A stretch of DNA of 8,544 nt, taken from an uncultured bacterium. GTDB taxonomy: Bacteria > Cyanobacteriota > Vampirovibrionia > Gastranaerophilales > Gastranaerophilaceae. The notes under the pieces are model-generated. The model was not told the DNA's origin and did no database searches. It was given only the letters and a program-made list of their open reading frames with translations. A program made the position numbers and the translations under genes. Below are positions 1 through 5,941 of this stretch, in pieces. Numbering within the stretch: the first letter of the stretch is position 1; every line of letters starts with the position of its first letter. The DNA is taken from positions 1-8,544 of the forward strand of contig OMVC01000179.1 in NCBI GenBank assembly GCA_900314375.1. The letters are read 5' to 3'.

Positions 1-593
1 AAAATAACTTTTTTTGCAAAATCTTTTAAAAACGGAACAAATCTGCAATACATAATCGTATCACCAAAACCCTGTTCATAATGAACAAGTAAGGTTTTAT
101 CTTTTATACCGGTTTTTAAATCCCAGCGTTTGTTTGTATTTTTTATAGGGTATTTTAAATTTATATCATCAATATTAAATCTGTGAGTCATATATTTATG
201 ACCTTCATACATTTTACCGGAATGAATTAAAAACAAACCGTAATTGTATAAATCAGTTTCCGTCGGGTTATTATTCATTAAAATTTCATAGTATTTGCCT
301 ACTTGTTCAAAATTTCCCAATTTTTCATAACAAAACGCCAAACCCAAAACAGACAACCTTGAAGGTTTTAATTCATAAGCTTTTTGATAGTATTGTATCT
401 GTTTTTCCAAACCGTCATAACCGTATGCTTTTCCGTACAAATCCGCAGTGATATTGTATACGACCGATTTTGTGCTATCAATGGATAAAAATTTTTCATA
501 ATAATCTATTGCGGACTTCAAATCGCCTGATTGCTTGCTTTTTTCCGCCATATCCAAATATAAAACTAAATTTTTTTCTGTTTCTTTATCCAT
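1..593 (-). CDS. TPR protein with glycosyltransferase-like domain, 3' end missing
   Basis: I translated the reverse strand from the ATG at 593-591. It stays open for 197 codons and leaves the window at base 1, so the C-terminal part is missing. Residues ~9-40, 45-77, 79-110 and 114-140 read as four tetratricopeptide repeats (for example SAIDYYEKFL and KLGNFEQVGKYYEI). At residues ~168-190 the sequence LLVHYEQGFGDTIMYCRF matches the start of the glycosyltransferase-like domain that often follows TPRs, usually written G(E/Q)QGxGDxIxFxRYxPxL in GT9-like and SPINDLY-like proteins. The likely role is therefore sugar transfer onto protein or surface glycan; the donor and acceptor cannot be read. 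The start is supported by an AGGAT ribosome site about 5-6 nt upstream and by a gap of only 3 bp to the stop of the acetyltransferase gene before it, which suggests translational coupling. The TPR call is firm; the transferase call is good but rests on one motif. Confidence 0.8.
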   Translation of the reverse strand, partial: MDKETEKNLVLYLDMAEKSKQSGDLKSAIDYYEKFLSIDSTKSVVYNITADLYGKAYGYDGLEKQIQYYQKAYELKPSRLSVLGLAFCYEKLGNFEQVGKYYEILMNNNPTETDLYNYGLFLIHSGKMYEGHKYMTHRFNIDDINLKYPIKNTNKRWDLKTGIKDKTLLVHYEQGFGDTIMYCRFVPFLKDFAKKVI

Positions 594-596
594 TTT

Positions 597-1571
597 TTAT
601 CCTGAAATTTGGTTTTCGCCCAATATAAATACCTTCCAAGCATTTGATTCTTCTTTTACAGGTTTGTAAAAATCTTTTACCAATATATGTTGTGTTTGAA
701 CAGGGTGATATCCTTTTGATTGTAAATATTGTTCAATTTGCTCGGAATTTTTTATATATTTCTTTTGTTTTATCAAAGGATAGAAAGCACGTTTTTTTGA
801 TGCAATTTCACAGAGCATGGTGTTTATTATATCGTCATAATCAATTTCATATCCGCTGTTTAAAGTTACATCCAAAATATAATTCAAATTATCAGATGTT
901 GTTATTGAAAAATACCCGATAATACTTTTTTCACCATCTATTACATAACGTTTTTTATACATAGGACTAAATCCTTCAAAAAGCGGGGTTTGAAATTCTT
1001 TCGGGTGACGTAATAACGAAGGTTTAAAAATATTTATCACTTCGTCGTTATATAATTGGCTTATTTGTTCTGAATCGGAATTTTGCGCATTACGCCATTT
1101 TAAACCTGTTTTTTGCGGGATTGGTTTTTCTATTTTCCATAAAGTTTCCGAAGAACATTGTCTAAATCCGCAGCCGTTTACAAATAAATCAAACAATTCC
1201 TCATGGCATTCATCTATTGTTACTACAAATGTTGTCGCACCTTTTGCACCAATTTTTTGTATCACAAAATCAACAAGGTTTTTTCCTATATCATATCTGT
1301 TATCTTTAAAAATTAAGCGGGTTATATTGATTTTATAAGGGTTTCCCGCCGTACAAACCACTGTTATTAATCCCAAAATTTCTTTATCTTCTACAAGTAT
1401 AAAAGATTCCGGTTTGAATTTTAGGTTTAAAGGTAATATTCCATTGACCAGACTTATTGAATCCTGTGCCAAGTTTTTAGTCATCTTATCATTGTCATCA
1501 TTACAAAGATAAGACACCAATTTTTTTAACTTCGGATAATCAAAACACGTTAATCTTCTTATAACAATCAT
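597..1571 (-). CDS. Probable GNAT-family N-acetyltransferase, two GNAT-like halves
   Basis: This is a 324-residue protein. The first half (residues ~2-147) follows the GNAT fold: a starting strand and helix (IRRLTCFDYPKLKKLV), the central strands FILVEDKEILGLITVV (57-72), then an acetyl-CoA-binding motif-A-like turn NRYDIGKNLV (91-100) in place of the classic R/Q-x-x-G-x-G/A, and the closing FDLFVNGCGFRQ (127-138). The second half (~155-310) again begins like a GNAT domain (LKWRNAQNSDSEQISQLY) and has IIGYFSIT and a final EQYLQSKGYHP, but shows no clear motif A, so it is probably a degenerate copy. The substrate is unknown. The gene lies 44 bp after cysS and 3 bp before the TPR gene, so it is probably the middle gene of that operon. 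No Shine-Dalgarno sequence is evident at the ATG; a small inverted repeat occupies the leader instead. It could also be a non-catalytic GNAT relative. Confidence 0.65.
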   Translation of the reverse strand: MIVIRRLTCFDYPKLKKLVSYLCNDDNDKMTKNLAQDSISLVNGILPLNLKFKPESFILVEDKEILGLITVVCTAGNPYKINITRLIFKDNRYDIGKNLVDFVIQKIGAKGATTFVVTIDECHEELFDLFVNGCGFRQCSSETLWKIEKPIPQKTGLKWRNAQNSDSEQISQLYNDEVINIFKPSLLRHPKEFQTPLFEGFSPMYKKRYVIDGEKSIIGYFSITTSDNLNYILDVTLNSGYEIDYDDIINTMLCEIASKKRAFYPLIKQKKYIKNSEQIEQYLQSKGYHPVQTQHILVKDFYKPVKEESNAWKVFILGENQISG

Positions 1572-1573
1572 AA

Positions 1574-1603
1574 CACCATTATATATTTCAATTCAAAATG
1601 GTG
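1574..1603 (-). promoter_or_regulatory. Inverted repeat in the leader of the acetyltransferase gene
   Basis: CACCATT (1574-1580) and AATGGTG (1597-1603) form a perfect 7-bp stem around a 16-nt AT-rich loop. In the minus-strand RNA the 3' arm ends 2 nt before the ATG at 1571. The same stretch holds TATAAT (minus strand), so it could be an operator or a weak internal promoter. It has no T-tract and is not a convincing terminator. Function is inferred only from position. Confidence 0.35.
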
Positions 1604-1615
1604 CAAGTTTGTTAT

Positions 1616-2989
1616 CTACTTCAATTCAACAGTTGTTCCGTCTTTTGTATCTTTTAAGATTATTCCGATACTATCTAAAGAAACTCTTATTTTATCTGCA
1701 ATATCCCAATTTTTTTCTGCCCGTGCCTGTTTGCGAAGCTCTAAAATTTCATCCATTGTTTGAAAATCTTGGCCTAACGCATCTGATACGGTTTTTATGG
1801 CTTTTAAGATATCATCATCAGATAATCCTGCTTTTTCAAAAGTGAAACCTAATACTGTTGCGAGTTTATAAAGAATTGTATAAGCATCTTTTTCGTCTTT
1901 ATTTGCTCTTGTTGTTAAATCAAACAATACCGCCAAAGCTTTTGATGTATTTAAATCTTCATCCATCGCATCACAAAATTCTTTGTATTCAGGCGTTGTT
2001 GTAATATCCAAATTTTCATTTATTGCGATTTGCTTTGCATTTGTTAAACGTTTTGCACCTGCTTGAGCGGATGTTAATGCTTCATCAGAAAATTCAACAG
2101 GCATCCTGTAATGATTTGTCAGAATAAACAATCGTAATGTATTTGCATCATAATTTTTCAACATATCGTCTATTGTTAAAAAATTACCTAAAGATTTTGA
2201 CATTTTTTCTTTGTTTATTGTTACAAAACCGTTATGGAGCCAATAATTTACAAACTTACAACCGTTAGCACATTCTGATTGAGCAATTTCGTTTTCATGA
2301 TGCGGGAATATCAAATCTGCTCCGCCGGCGTGAATATCAATTGTTTGACCTAAATATTTTCTGCTCATAGCGGAACACTCTATATGCCAACCAGGACGAC
2401 CAACACCCCAAGGCGAATTGTATCCGAATTTTTCATCTTTTTTCCACAAAGCGAAATCAAGAGGATCTTCTTTTAAATCACCTACTTCTATTCTTGCTCC
2501 GCTTTCTAATTGATCAATCGGCTGACCTGACAAACTTCCGTATTTGCCGAATTTTTTCACTCTAAAATAAACATCTCCGCCTGATTCATAAGCAAAACCT
2601 TTTTCTATAAGTGTTTTTACCATTGATATCATTTCGCCCAAAGTTTTTGTCGCAAACGGCTCTATGTCAGGTTTCAAATTATTTAATTTATTCATTGAAT
2701 TGGTAAATTGTTGATACCAATATTGAGAAACTTCTTGCGGTGTTTTTCCTTCTTTTTCCGCTTTTTTAAGAATTTTATCATCGACATCGGTTACGTTTCG
2801 GCAATAAGTAACATCATATCCTTTAAATTTTAAATAACGGTATAAAACATCCCAAGTAATATAACATCTTGCATGCCCTAAATGTGCATAATCGTAAACC
2901 GTAGGACCGCATACATACATTTTTACTTTGTTTGGTTCTATCGTTTTAAATTCTTCTAATTTTCCCGAATATGTGTTAAATAATTGCAT
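1616..2989 (-). CDS. cysS: Cysteinyl-tRNA synthetase (class I)
   Basis: This enzyme charges tRNA-Cys with cysteine using ATP, in the cytoplasm. At 457 residues it is normal length and complete. The class I signatures are present: HLGH at 36-39 (the HIGH motif, in CGPTVYDYAHLGHARCY) and KMSKS at 262-266. The expected zinc ligands are C27, C205, H230 and E234, in the blocks VCGPTVY, GWHIECSAMS and FPHHENEIAQSE. The GWHIECS stretch is the family's cysteine-recognition region. The C-terminal helical anticodon-binding part (~310-457) ends in the usual RxxRAEKNWDIADKIR-type sequence. The ATG at 2989 is preceded by GAGGG at 2997-3001, 7 nt away. That site lies inside the 3' arm of a perfect hairpin shared with the upstream gene's terminator. 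Transcription probably continues into the acetyltransferase and TPR genes. Confidence 0.97.
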   Translation of the reverse strand: MQLFNTYSGKLEEFKTIEPNKVKMYVCGPTVYDYAHLGHARCYITWDVLYRYLKFKGYDVTYCRNVTDVDDKILKKAEKEGKTPQEVSQYWYQQFTNSMNKLNNLKPDIEPFATKTLGEMISMVKTLIEKGFAYESGGDVYFRVKKFGKYGSLSGQPIDQLESGARIEVGDLKEDPLDFALWKKDEKFGYNSPWGVGRPGWHIECSAMSRKYLGQTIDIHAGGADLIFPHHENEIAQSECANGCKFVNYWLHNGFVTINKEKMSKSLGNFLTIDDMLKNYDANTLRLFILTNHYRMPVEFSDEALTSAQAGAKRLTNAKQIAINENLDITTTPEYKEFCDAMDEDLNTSKALAVLFDLTTRANKDEKDAYTILYKLATVLGFTFEKAGLSDDDILKAIKTVSDALGQDFQTMDEILELRKQARAEKNWDIADKIRVSLDSIGIILKDTKDGTTVELK

Positions 2990-3037
2990 AAAAAATCCCT
3001 CTTTTTTTTTATGATACTACAAAAAGAGGGATTTTTT
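2990..3037 (-). terminator. Perfect 17-bp hairpin: terminator of the upstream gene and cysS leader
   Basis: Positions 2990-3006 (AAAAAATCCCTCTTTTT, plus strand) are the exact reverse complement of 3021-3037, with a 14-nt loop. On the minus strand the core ATCCCTC/GAGGGAT stem ends in TTTTTT, as in an intrinsic terminator. It lies 14 bp after the stop of the 165-aa gene. The 3' arm carries the cysS Shine-Dalgarno GAGGG (2997-3001), and the T-run touches the cysS ATG. A possible -10 (TATCAT, 3016-3011) in the loop, with a weak TTAAAA 17 nt upstream (3039-3034), would start cysS RNA inside the hairpin and free the ribosome site. The plus-strand reading also ends in a T-run, so the structure could act in both directions. 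Confidence 0.75.
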
Positions 3038-3051
3038 AATTATCTTTCTTA

Positions 3052-3549
3052 TTATTTGGCTTCACAAAGTTGTTTTATTTCATCTCTTGTCAAACCTGTT
3101 GCTTCTTCTAAATCATCTATAAAAATATCTAAATAATATTGTCCGCAAGCCTTTGGAACATTATATAAATCAAAATTGCCACCGCCTCGTTCTGTCTTAT
3201 TACATCTTAAACTTCCGGGCGGTAAATTCAATTTCAGTACATGCTTCGCTTCTCCAAAAGTTAACTTTTCTTTAGGATCTGCAAAATTTGAAATTCTGAT
3301 ATAATCTCCGGATTTTTTGTCTATTACAAAATTTAAAATATCTTCTAATATATTTGTATCATTATATTCTACATGTCCTGCTGCAATTTGTTTTTTCAAA
3401 TTTTCCACTGCCTGTTTCTGTTCCGGAGTTAATTTACTTACATCAATCATCGGAACATTTTTTGGTTTTTCTGATTTTTGAGCTGCTGATGATTTTGTAA
3501 CACCGGCAGATGCTTGAACACTTGAAACGCCATTTACACTTTCTACCAT
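3052..3549 (-). CDS. Hypothetical protein with a FlgM-like N-terminal half
   Basis: This is a 165-residue protein with no signal peptide or membrane segment. Residues 1-33 are a flexible Ser/Ala/Val/Lys-rich tail (VNGVSSVQASAGVTKSS). Residues 40-72 (LTPEQKQAVENLKKQIAAG then HVEYNDTNILEDIL) resemble the C-terminal signature of FlgM anti-sigma-28 factors, LKxxIxxGxYxVDxxxIAxxIL, and the loose N-terminal tail is also FlgM-like. Unlike FlgM (about 90-100 residues) it continues for another ~90 residues, which look like a small alpha/beta domain of no family I know (YIRISNF, HVLKLNLPPGSLRC, GQYYLDIFIDDLEE) and end in a helix. No flagellar gene is visible here, so an anti-sigma role is only a suggestion. 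The start is firm: AGGAG at 3556-3560 lies 6 nt before the ATG. It may be transcribed with ftsY and the peptidase gene, with the hairpin at 2990-3037 as its terminator. Confidence 0.75.
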   Translation of the reverse strand: MVESVNGVSSVQASAGVTKSSAAQKSEKPKNVPMIDVSKLTPEQKQAVENLKKQIAAGHVEYNDTNILEDILNFVIDKKSGDYIRISNFADPKEKLTFGEAKHVLKLNLPPGSLRCNKTERGGGNFDLYNVPKACGQYYLDIFIDDLEEATGLTRDEIKQLCEAK

Positions 3550-3569
3550 TTTTTTCTCCTTATAAAATA

Positions 3570-3600
3570 TTACAAATTCTATTACGGAAAATATTTGTAA
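3570..3600 (-). promoter_or_regulatory. 8-bp inverted repeat upstream of the 165-aa gene
   Basis: TTACAAAT (3570-3577) and ATTTGTAA (3593-3600) form a perfect 8-bp inverted repeat with a 15-nt spacer, in the 65-bp gap between the peptidase stop and this gene's ribosome site. Possible uses are an operator over a promoter or a weak terminator of the upstream unit. No run of T follows the minus-strand stem, so a terminator is less likely. No clean -35/-10 pair could be fixed. Confidence 0.3.
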
Positions 3601-3614
3601 AAACTTTAATTATG

Positions 3615-4346
3615 TTAAGAAAAATTAATTTCATTTAGCATATCAAATATCTCAAATACAGGTTGTTCAAGCTGTTCTACCGATATTTCTTCATCTAATT
3701 CCAGTGTAATTGTCGGTATATTCCGCTCGACTCCGCAATATGTTCCGAAACTCCCCGGTGTCGGATATCCGATACTTGGTTCAACAGGATAATTTATTAT
3801 TTCTGATATTTTTTGTGCTATATCATGCGCAGGACCATCATAATTTACAATTTTATAAGGCGCATGTAATGTTAGAATCAATTTTGGCTGATATTTTTCA
3901 ATAATATCTATAACAAATTGTGTTTCAATTTCACTTGCAGGAGCTTTTCCGCCATAATAATCTTTTGGGTTTTCTCCCGCATCACTTCCGTCTTGTCCCC
4001 AATTTTTTGTGGGGAAATTTCTGTTCAAATCAACACTGTTTGCATTTATTCTGGTATTATTTTGCATCCCGTCAGGGTTTAAGCAAGGGATAAATATTAA
4101 ATTATTATTACCATCAAGAGGAGGGTATATCTCTTGAAATAAATATTTCTCAATCAAATATTTTCCCTGCGGTTCATCCCCGTGAAAAACTCCGATAATT
4201 AAGACTGTTGAATGGTTGATTGGTTGAAAGGGCGAAAGGTTTGTTAAAAGTTGTATTGTATTATTTAATTTTGTTTTTGCCTTTTCTAAAATAATTAAAT
4301 TTCTATTTAATCCTTCAACCATAAAACCATTCAGCCTTTCAACCAT
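3615..4346 (-). CDS. mpaA: M14-family murein peptide amidase/carboxypeptidase, MpaA-like
   Basis: This zinc peptidase probably cleaves the gamma-D-Glu-meso-diaminopimelate bond in murein peptides during cell-wall recycling. The M14 motifs are complete: HGDEPQG gives zinc ligands H55 and E58, NPDGMQ (90-95) and RINANSVDLNRNFP (99-112) carry substrate-binding N108/R109, H161 (LTLHAP) is the third zinc ligand, and E216 (ITLELDEE) is the catalytic glutamate. The SIGYPTPGSFGTYC block (191-204) closely matches E. coli MpaA. At 243 residues the length is like E. coli MpaA (about 240), with no signal peptide, consistent with a cytoplasmic enzyme. The N-terminus is odd: residues 1-47 are encoded by an inverted pair of octamer arrays and lack the family's YGxSxxGxPL segment, while homology starts abruptly at VLIIGVFHGDE. 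The ATG lies 9 bp after ftsY with a weak AAAGG. M9 is an alternative start, and the next in-frame Met (M94) is inside the catalytic core. Confidence 0.88.
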   Translation of the reverse strand: MVERLNGFMVEGLNRNLIILEKAKTKLNNTIQLLTNLSPFQPINHSTVLIIGVFHGDEPQGKYLIEKYLFQEIYPPLDGNNNLIFIPCLNPDGMQNNTRINANSVDLNRNFPTKNWGQDGSDAGENPKDYYGGKAPASEIETQFVIDIIEKYQPKLILTLHAPYKIVNYDGPAHDIAQKISEIINYPVEPSIGYPTPGSFGTYCGVERNIPTITLELDEEISVEQLEQPVFEIFDMLNEINFS

Positions 4347-4352
4347 TTAACC
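4206..4352. repeat. Inverted pair of degenerate 8-bp tandem arrays (GGTTGAAT-type)
   Basis: On the minus strand, 4352-4305 is six octamers in exact 8-nt register: GGTTAAAT, GGTTGAAA, GGCTGAAT, GGTTTTAT, GGTTGAAG, GATTAAAT. On the plus strand, 4206-4245 is five more: TGTTGAAT, GGTTGATT, GGTTGAAA, GGGCGAAA, GGTTTGTT. The two arrays face each other across 59 bp, which hold their own 8-bp inverted repeat (ATTTAATT 4263-4270, AATTAAAT 4293-4300). The whole can fold as one long imperfect hairpin, like a small non-coding mobile or repeat element. It overlaps the start codon of the MpaA-like gene, and its 8-nt period gives an 8-residue protein repeat (MVERLNGF, MVEGLNRN). Confidence 0.75.
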
Positions 4353-4355
4353 TTT

Positions 4356-5276
4356 TTACTTATTAAACAATGCCTCTATAAAATCATTTGCATTAAACGG
4401 TTTTAAATCTTCCATTTTTTCACCGACTCCGATAAGTTTTACAGGCAATTTCATTTCTTTTGCTATTGCAAGTATTATTGCGCCTTTTGCACTTCCGTCA
4501 AGTTTTGTTAATGCACAACAGGTTAAATTTACACATTCTCCAAATATTTTTGCCTGTTGAAGTCCGTTTTGCCCTGTATTAGCATCTAATACAAGAATGC
4601 TTTCGCGTAAAGATTCAGGCGCTTGTTTATCAATTACTGTTTTTATTTTTTTTAATTCTTCCATTAAATTAAATTTATTTTGTAATCTACCCGCTGTATC
4701 AACAAGAATTACATCATAATTTTCTGTTTTTGCCTTTTGGATAGCTTCATAAACAACTGATGCAGGGTCTGCTTTATCTCTGCGAACAATATCTGCTCCT
4801 GCACGTACTGACCAAATGTTTAATTGTTCTTCTGCTGCCGCTCTGAATGTATCGCCGGCTGCAATTAAAACTTTTTTTCCTTCTTGTTTAAATTTATAAG
4901 CAAGTTTTGCTATTAATGTAGTTTTACCTGCTCCGTTGACACCTGTTATAAAATATATATTTACTTCACCATCTTTATAATTTAATTCAGTATTTCCTGC
5001 ATCAAATAATACTTGTTTAAATTCATTTTTTAAAAATTGTTTTAGTTCTGACGGTTTTGAGTTTTTTTGAAACCGCAATTTGTCAACAAGTTCTGCTGCA
5101 TAACCAACACCTAAATCAGCGCTTATTAATGTATCTTCAATATCATCCAGCGCAAATTCGGAATACTGTTCATCTGATGAATCTACATTTGATAAAACAT
5201 TATCTACAAGTGATTTTGCCGTATTTGAAACGGTATTTTTTAAACCGCTAAATTTTTCTTTTAAAAAATCAAACAT
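4356..5276 (-). CDS. ftsY: Signal recognition particle receptor GTPase FtsY
   Basis: FtsY docks the SRP-ribosome complex at the inner membrane so that membrane proteins are inserted during translation; it forms a GTPase pair with Ffh. The 306 residues give a complete NG domain: helical N domain ~35-95, then P-loop GVNGAGKTT (112-120), DTFRAAAEEQL (142-152), DTAGR (193-197), TKLDGSAKGA (257-266, usually ...AKGG) and GVGEKMEDLKPF (283-294). These are FtsY forms; the protein also lacks the Ffh methionine-rich M domain. Like many non-proteobacterial FtsY proteins it has no long acidic A domain. The N-terminus MFDFLKEKFSGLKNTV would form an amphipathic membrane-contacting helix. No Shine-Dalgarno sequence is seen before the ATG; upstream is only AT-rich sequence, with a possible -10 TATTAT at 5288-5283 that would give an almost leaderless mRNA. 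It is the first gene of the minus-strand block. Confidence 0.95.
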   Translation of the reverse strand: MFDFLKEKFSGLKNTVSNTAKSLVDNVLSNVDSSDEQYSEFALDDIEDTLISADLGVGYAAELVDKLRFQKNSKPSELKQFLKNEFKQVLFDAGNTELNYKDGEVNIYFITGVNGAGKTTLIAKLAYKFKQEGKKVLIAAGDTFRAAAEEQLNIWSVRAGADIVRRDKADPASVVYEAIQKAKTENYDVILVDTAGRLQNKFNLMEELKKIKTVIDKQAPESLRESILVLDANTGQNGLQQAKIFGECVNLTCCALTKLDGSAKGAIILAIAKEMKLPVKLIGVGEKMEDLKPFNANDFIEALFNK

Positions 5277-5304
5277 ATCTAGATAATAGCATGAAAATTT
5301 ATTA

Positions 5305-5313
5305 TGATATAAT
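5305..5313 (+). promoter_or_regulatory. Extended -10 promoter for the cysteine-cluster gene
   Basis: TGATATAAT is a consensus TATAAT (5308-5313) with the TGn extension directly upstream. No good -35 lies 16-18 nt before it, which is tolerated by extended -10 promoters. The predicted start near 5320 leaves a leader of about 12 nt that begins at the AGGG ribosome site (5320-5323). It lies in the 55-bp divergent gap with ftsY, so the two units probably share this control region. Confidence 0.6.
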
Positions 5314-5331
5314 TTTTATAGGGTTTTTTAT

Positions 5332-5889
5332 ATGCTGGAGAATTATAAAAATTTTTTGAATGATTTTGACGAATTATTAAAGTTCATATCACAAAATCAA
5401 AAAAAATATATTAAATGTAACAAAGGTTGTTCAAAATGTTGTCAAAAAGGAGATTATCCGTTTTCACAGCTTGAATTTACTTATCTGACAGAAGGTTTTA
5501 TAAACCTGCCTCAAAATACAAAAATTCTCGTACAACAAAATATTCGCAATCTGTTACTTGATAAAAAAGAATCAAAAGAAGAAATTTTTGAACATCAATG
5601 CCCTTTTCTTATAAATAACGAGTGTTGCGTTTATGAATATCGAGGAATTATTTGCAGAACATTCGGTATTTGTTATTATGATGACACAAAAGGTTATGTA
5701 AGACTTCCTGATTGTGTCAATGAAGGTTTAAATTATTCACAATTTTATGATAAAAATTCTAAAACACTTAATATTACTGATGTGCCTAAAATCAATTTAA
5801 GAATTGACAGAGTTTTAAATTCTGAATTGGCAAAAAAATATAATTTAGACTCCGGTGAAATCAGATCTATGTTAAATTGGTTAACATAA
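5332..5889 (+). CDS. YkgJ-family cysteine-cluster (CxxxCxxCC) protein
   Basis: This is a 185-residue protein of the YkgJ/UPF0153 family, whose members carry conserved cysteines thought to bind a metal ion or iron-sulfur cluster; no reaction is established for most of them. The first cluster is C29-x3-C33-x2-CC (36-37), in KCNKGCSKCC. The second is C90 PFL, C98-C99, then YEYRGIIC108 R, matching the usual CPFLxxxxCxIYExRPxxCR with G instead of P. C114 and C127 may add ligands. An aromatic, Asp-rich amphipathic segment (residues ~5-20) precedes the first cluster. There is no signal peptide or membrane span. The chosen ATG has AGGG 8 nt upstream and a strong extended -10 before it. The gene stands first in the plus-strand unit, 52 bp before the 785-aa gene. 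That spacing permits co-transcription but gives no proof of a joint function. Confidence 0.85.
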   Translation: MLENYKNFLNDFDELLKFISQNQKKYIKCNKGCSKCCQKGDYPFSQLEFTYLTEGFINLPQNTKILVQQNIRNLLLDKKESKEEIFEHQCPFLINNECCVYEYRGIICRTFGICYYDDTKGYVRLPDCVNEGLNYSQFYDKNSKTLNITDVPKINLRIDRVLNSELAKKYNLDSGEIRSMLNWLT

Positions 5890-5941
5890 TAGCAAATTTT
5901 TTTTTATTTTTGTTTTATTAAATATCATTGAGGTTTGCTAT
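5889..5941 (+). promoter_or_regulatory. Inverted repeat framing the ribosome site of the 785-aa gene
   Basis: ATAGCAAA (5889-5896) and TTTGCTAT (5934-5941) form a perfect 8-bp inverted repeat. The right arm touches the ATG at 5942, and the Shine-Dalgarno GAGG (5930-5933) lies in the loop right beside it. The 37-nt loop is almost only A and T. It could modulate translation or act as an operator. The stem is short, so chance is possible. Confidence 0.3.

Noticed and set aside
644..922. Plus-strand ORF inside the acetyltransferase gene
   Set aside because: Antisense shadow of a well-supported minus-strand gene, without a ribosome site or family resemblance.
1609..1845. Plus-strand ORF over the 3' end of cysS
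   Set aside because: Antisense to the conserved C-terminus of cysS; Leu/Phe-rich composition is what reverse reading of AT-rich coding DNA gives.
2990..3051. T-box riboswitch controlling cysS
   Set aside because: The gap to the upstream gene is only 62 bp, too short for a T-box, and no specifier loop or T-box consensus is seen.
3710..3904. Plus-strand ORF inside the MpaA-like gene
   Set aside because: Antisense shadow of catalytic-domain codons with no independent support.
5057..5251. Plus-strand ORF inside ftsY
   Set aside because: Antisense shadow of the N domain of FtsY.
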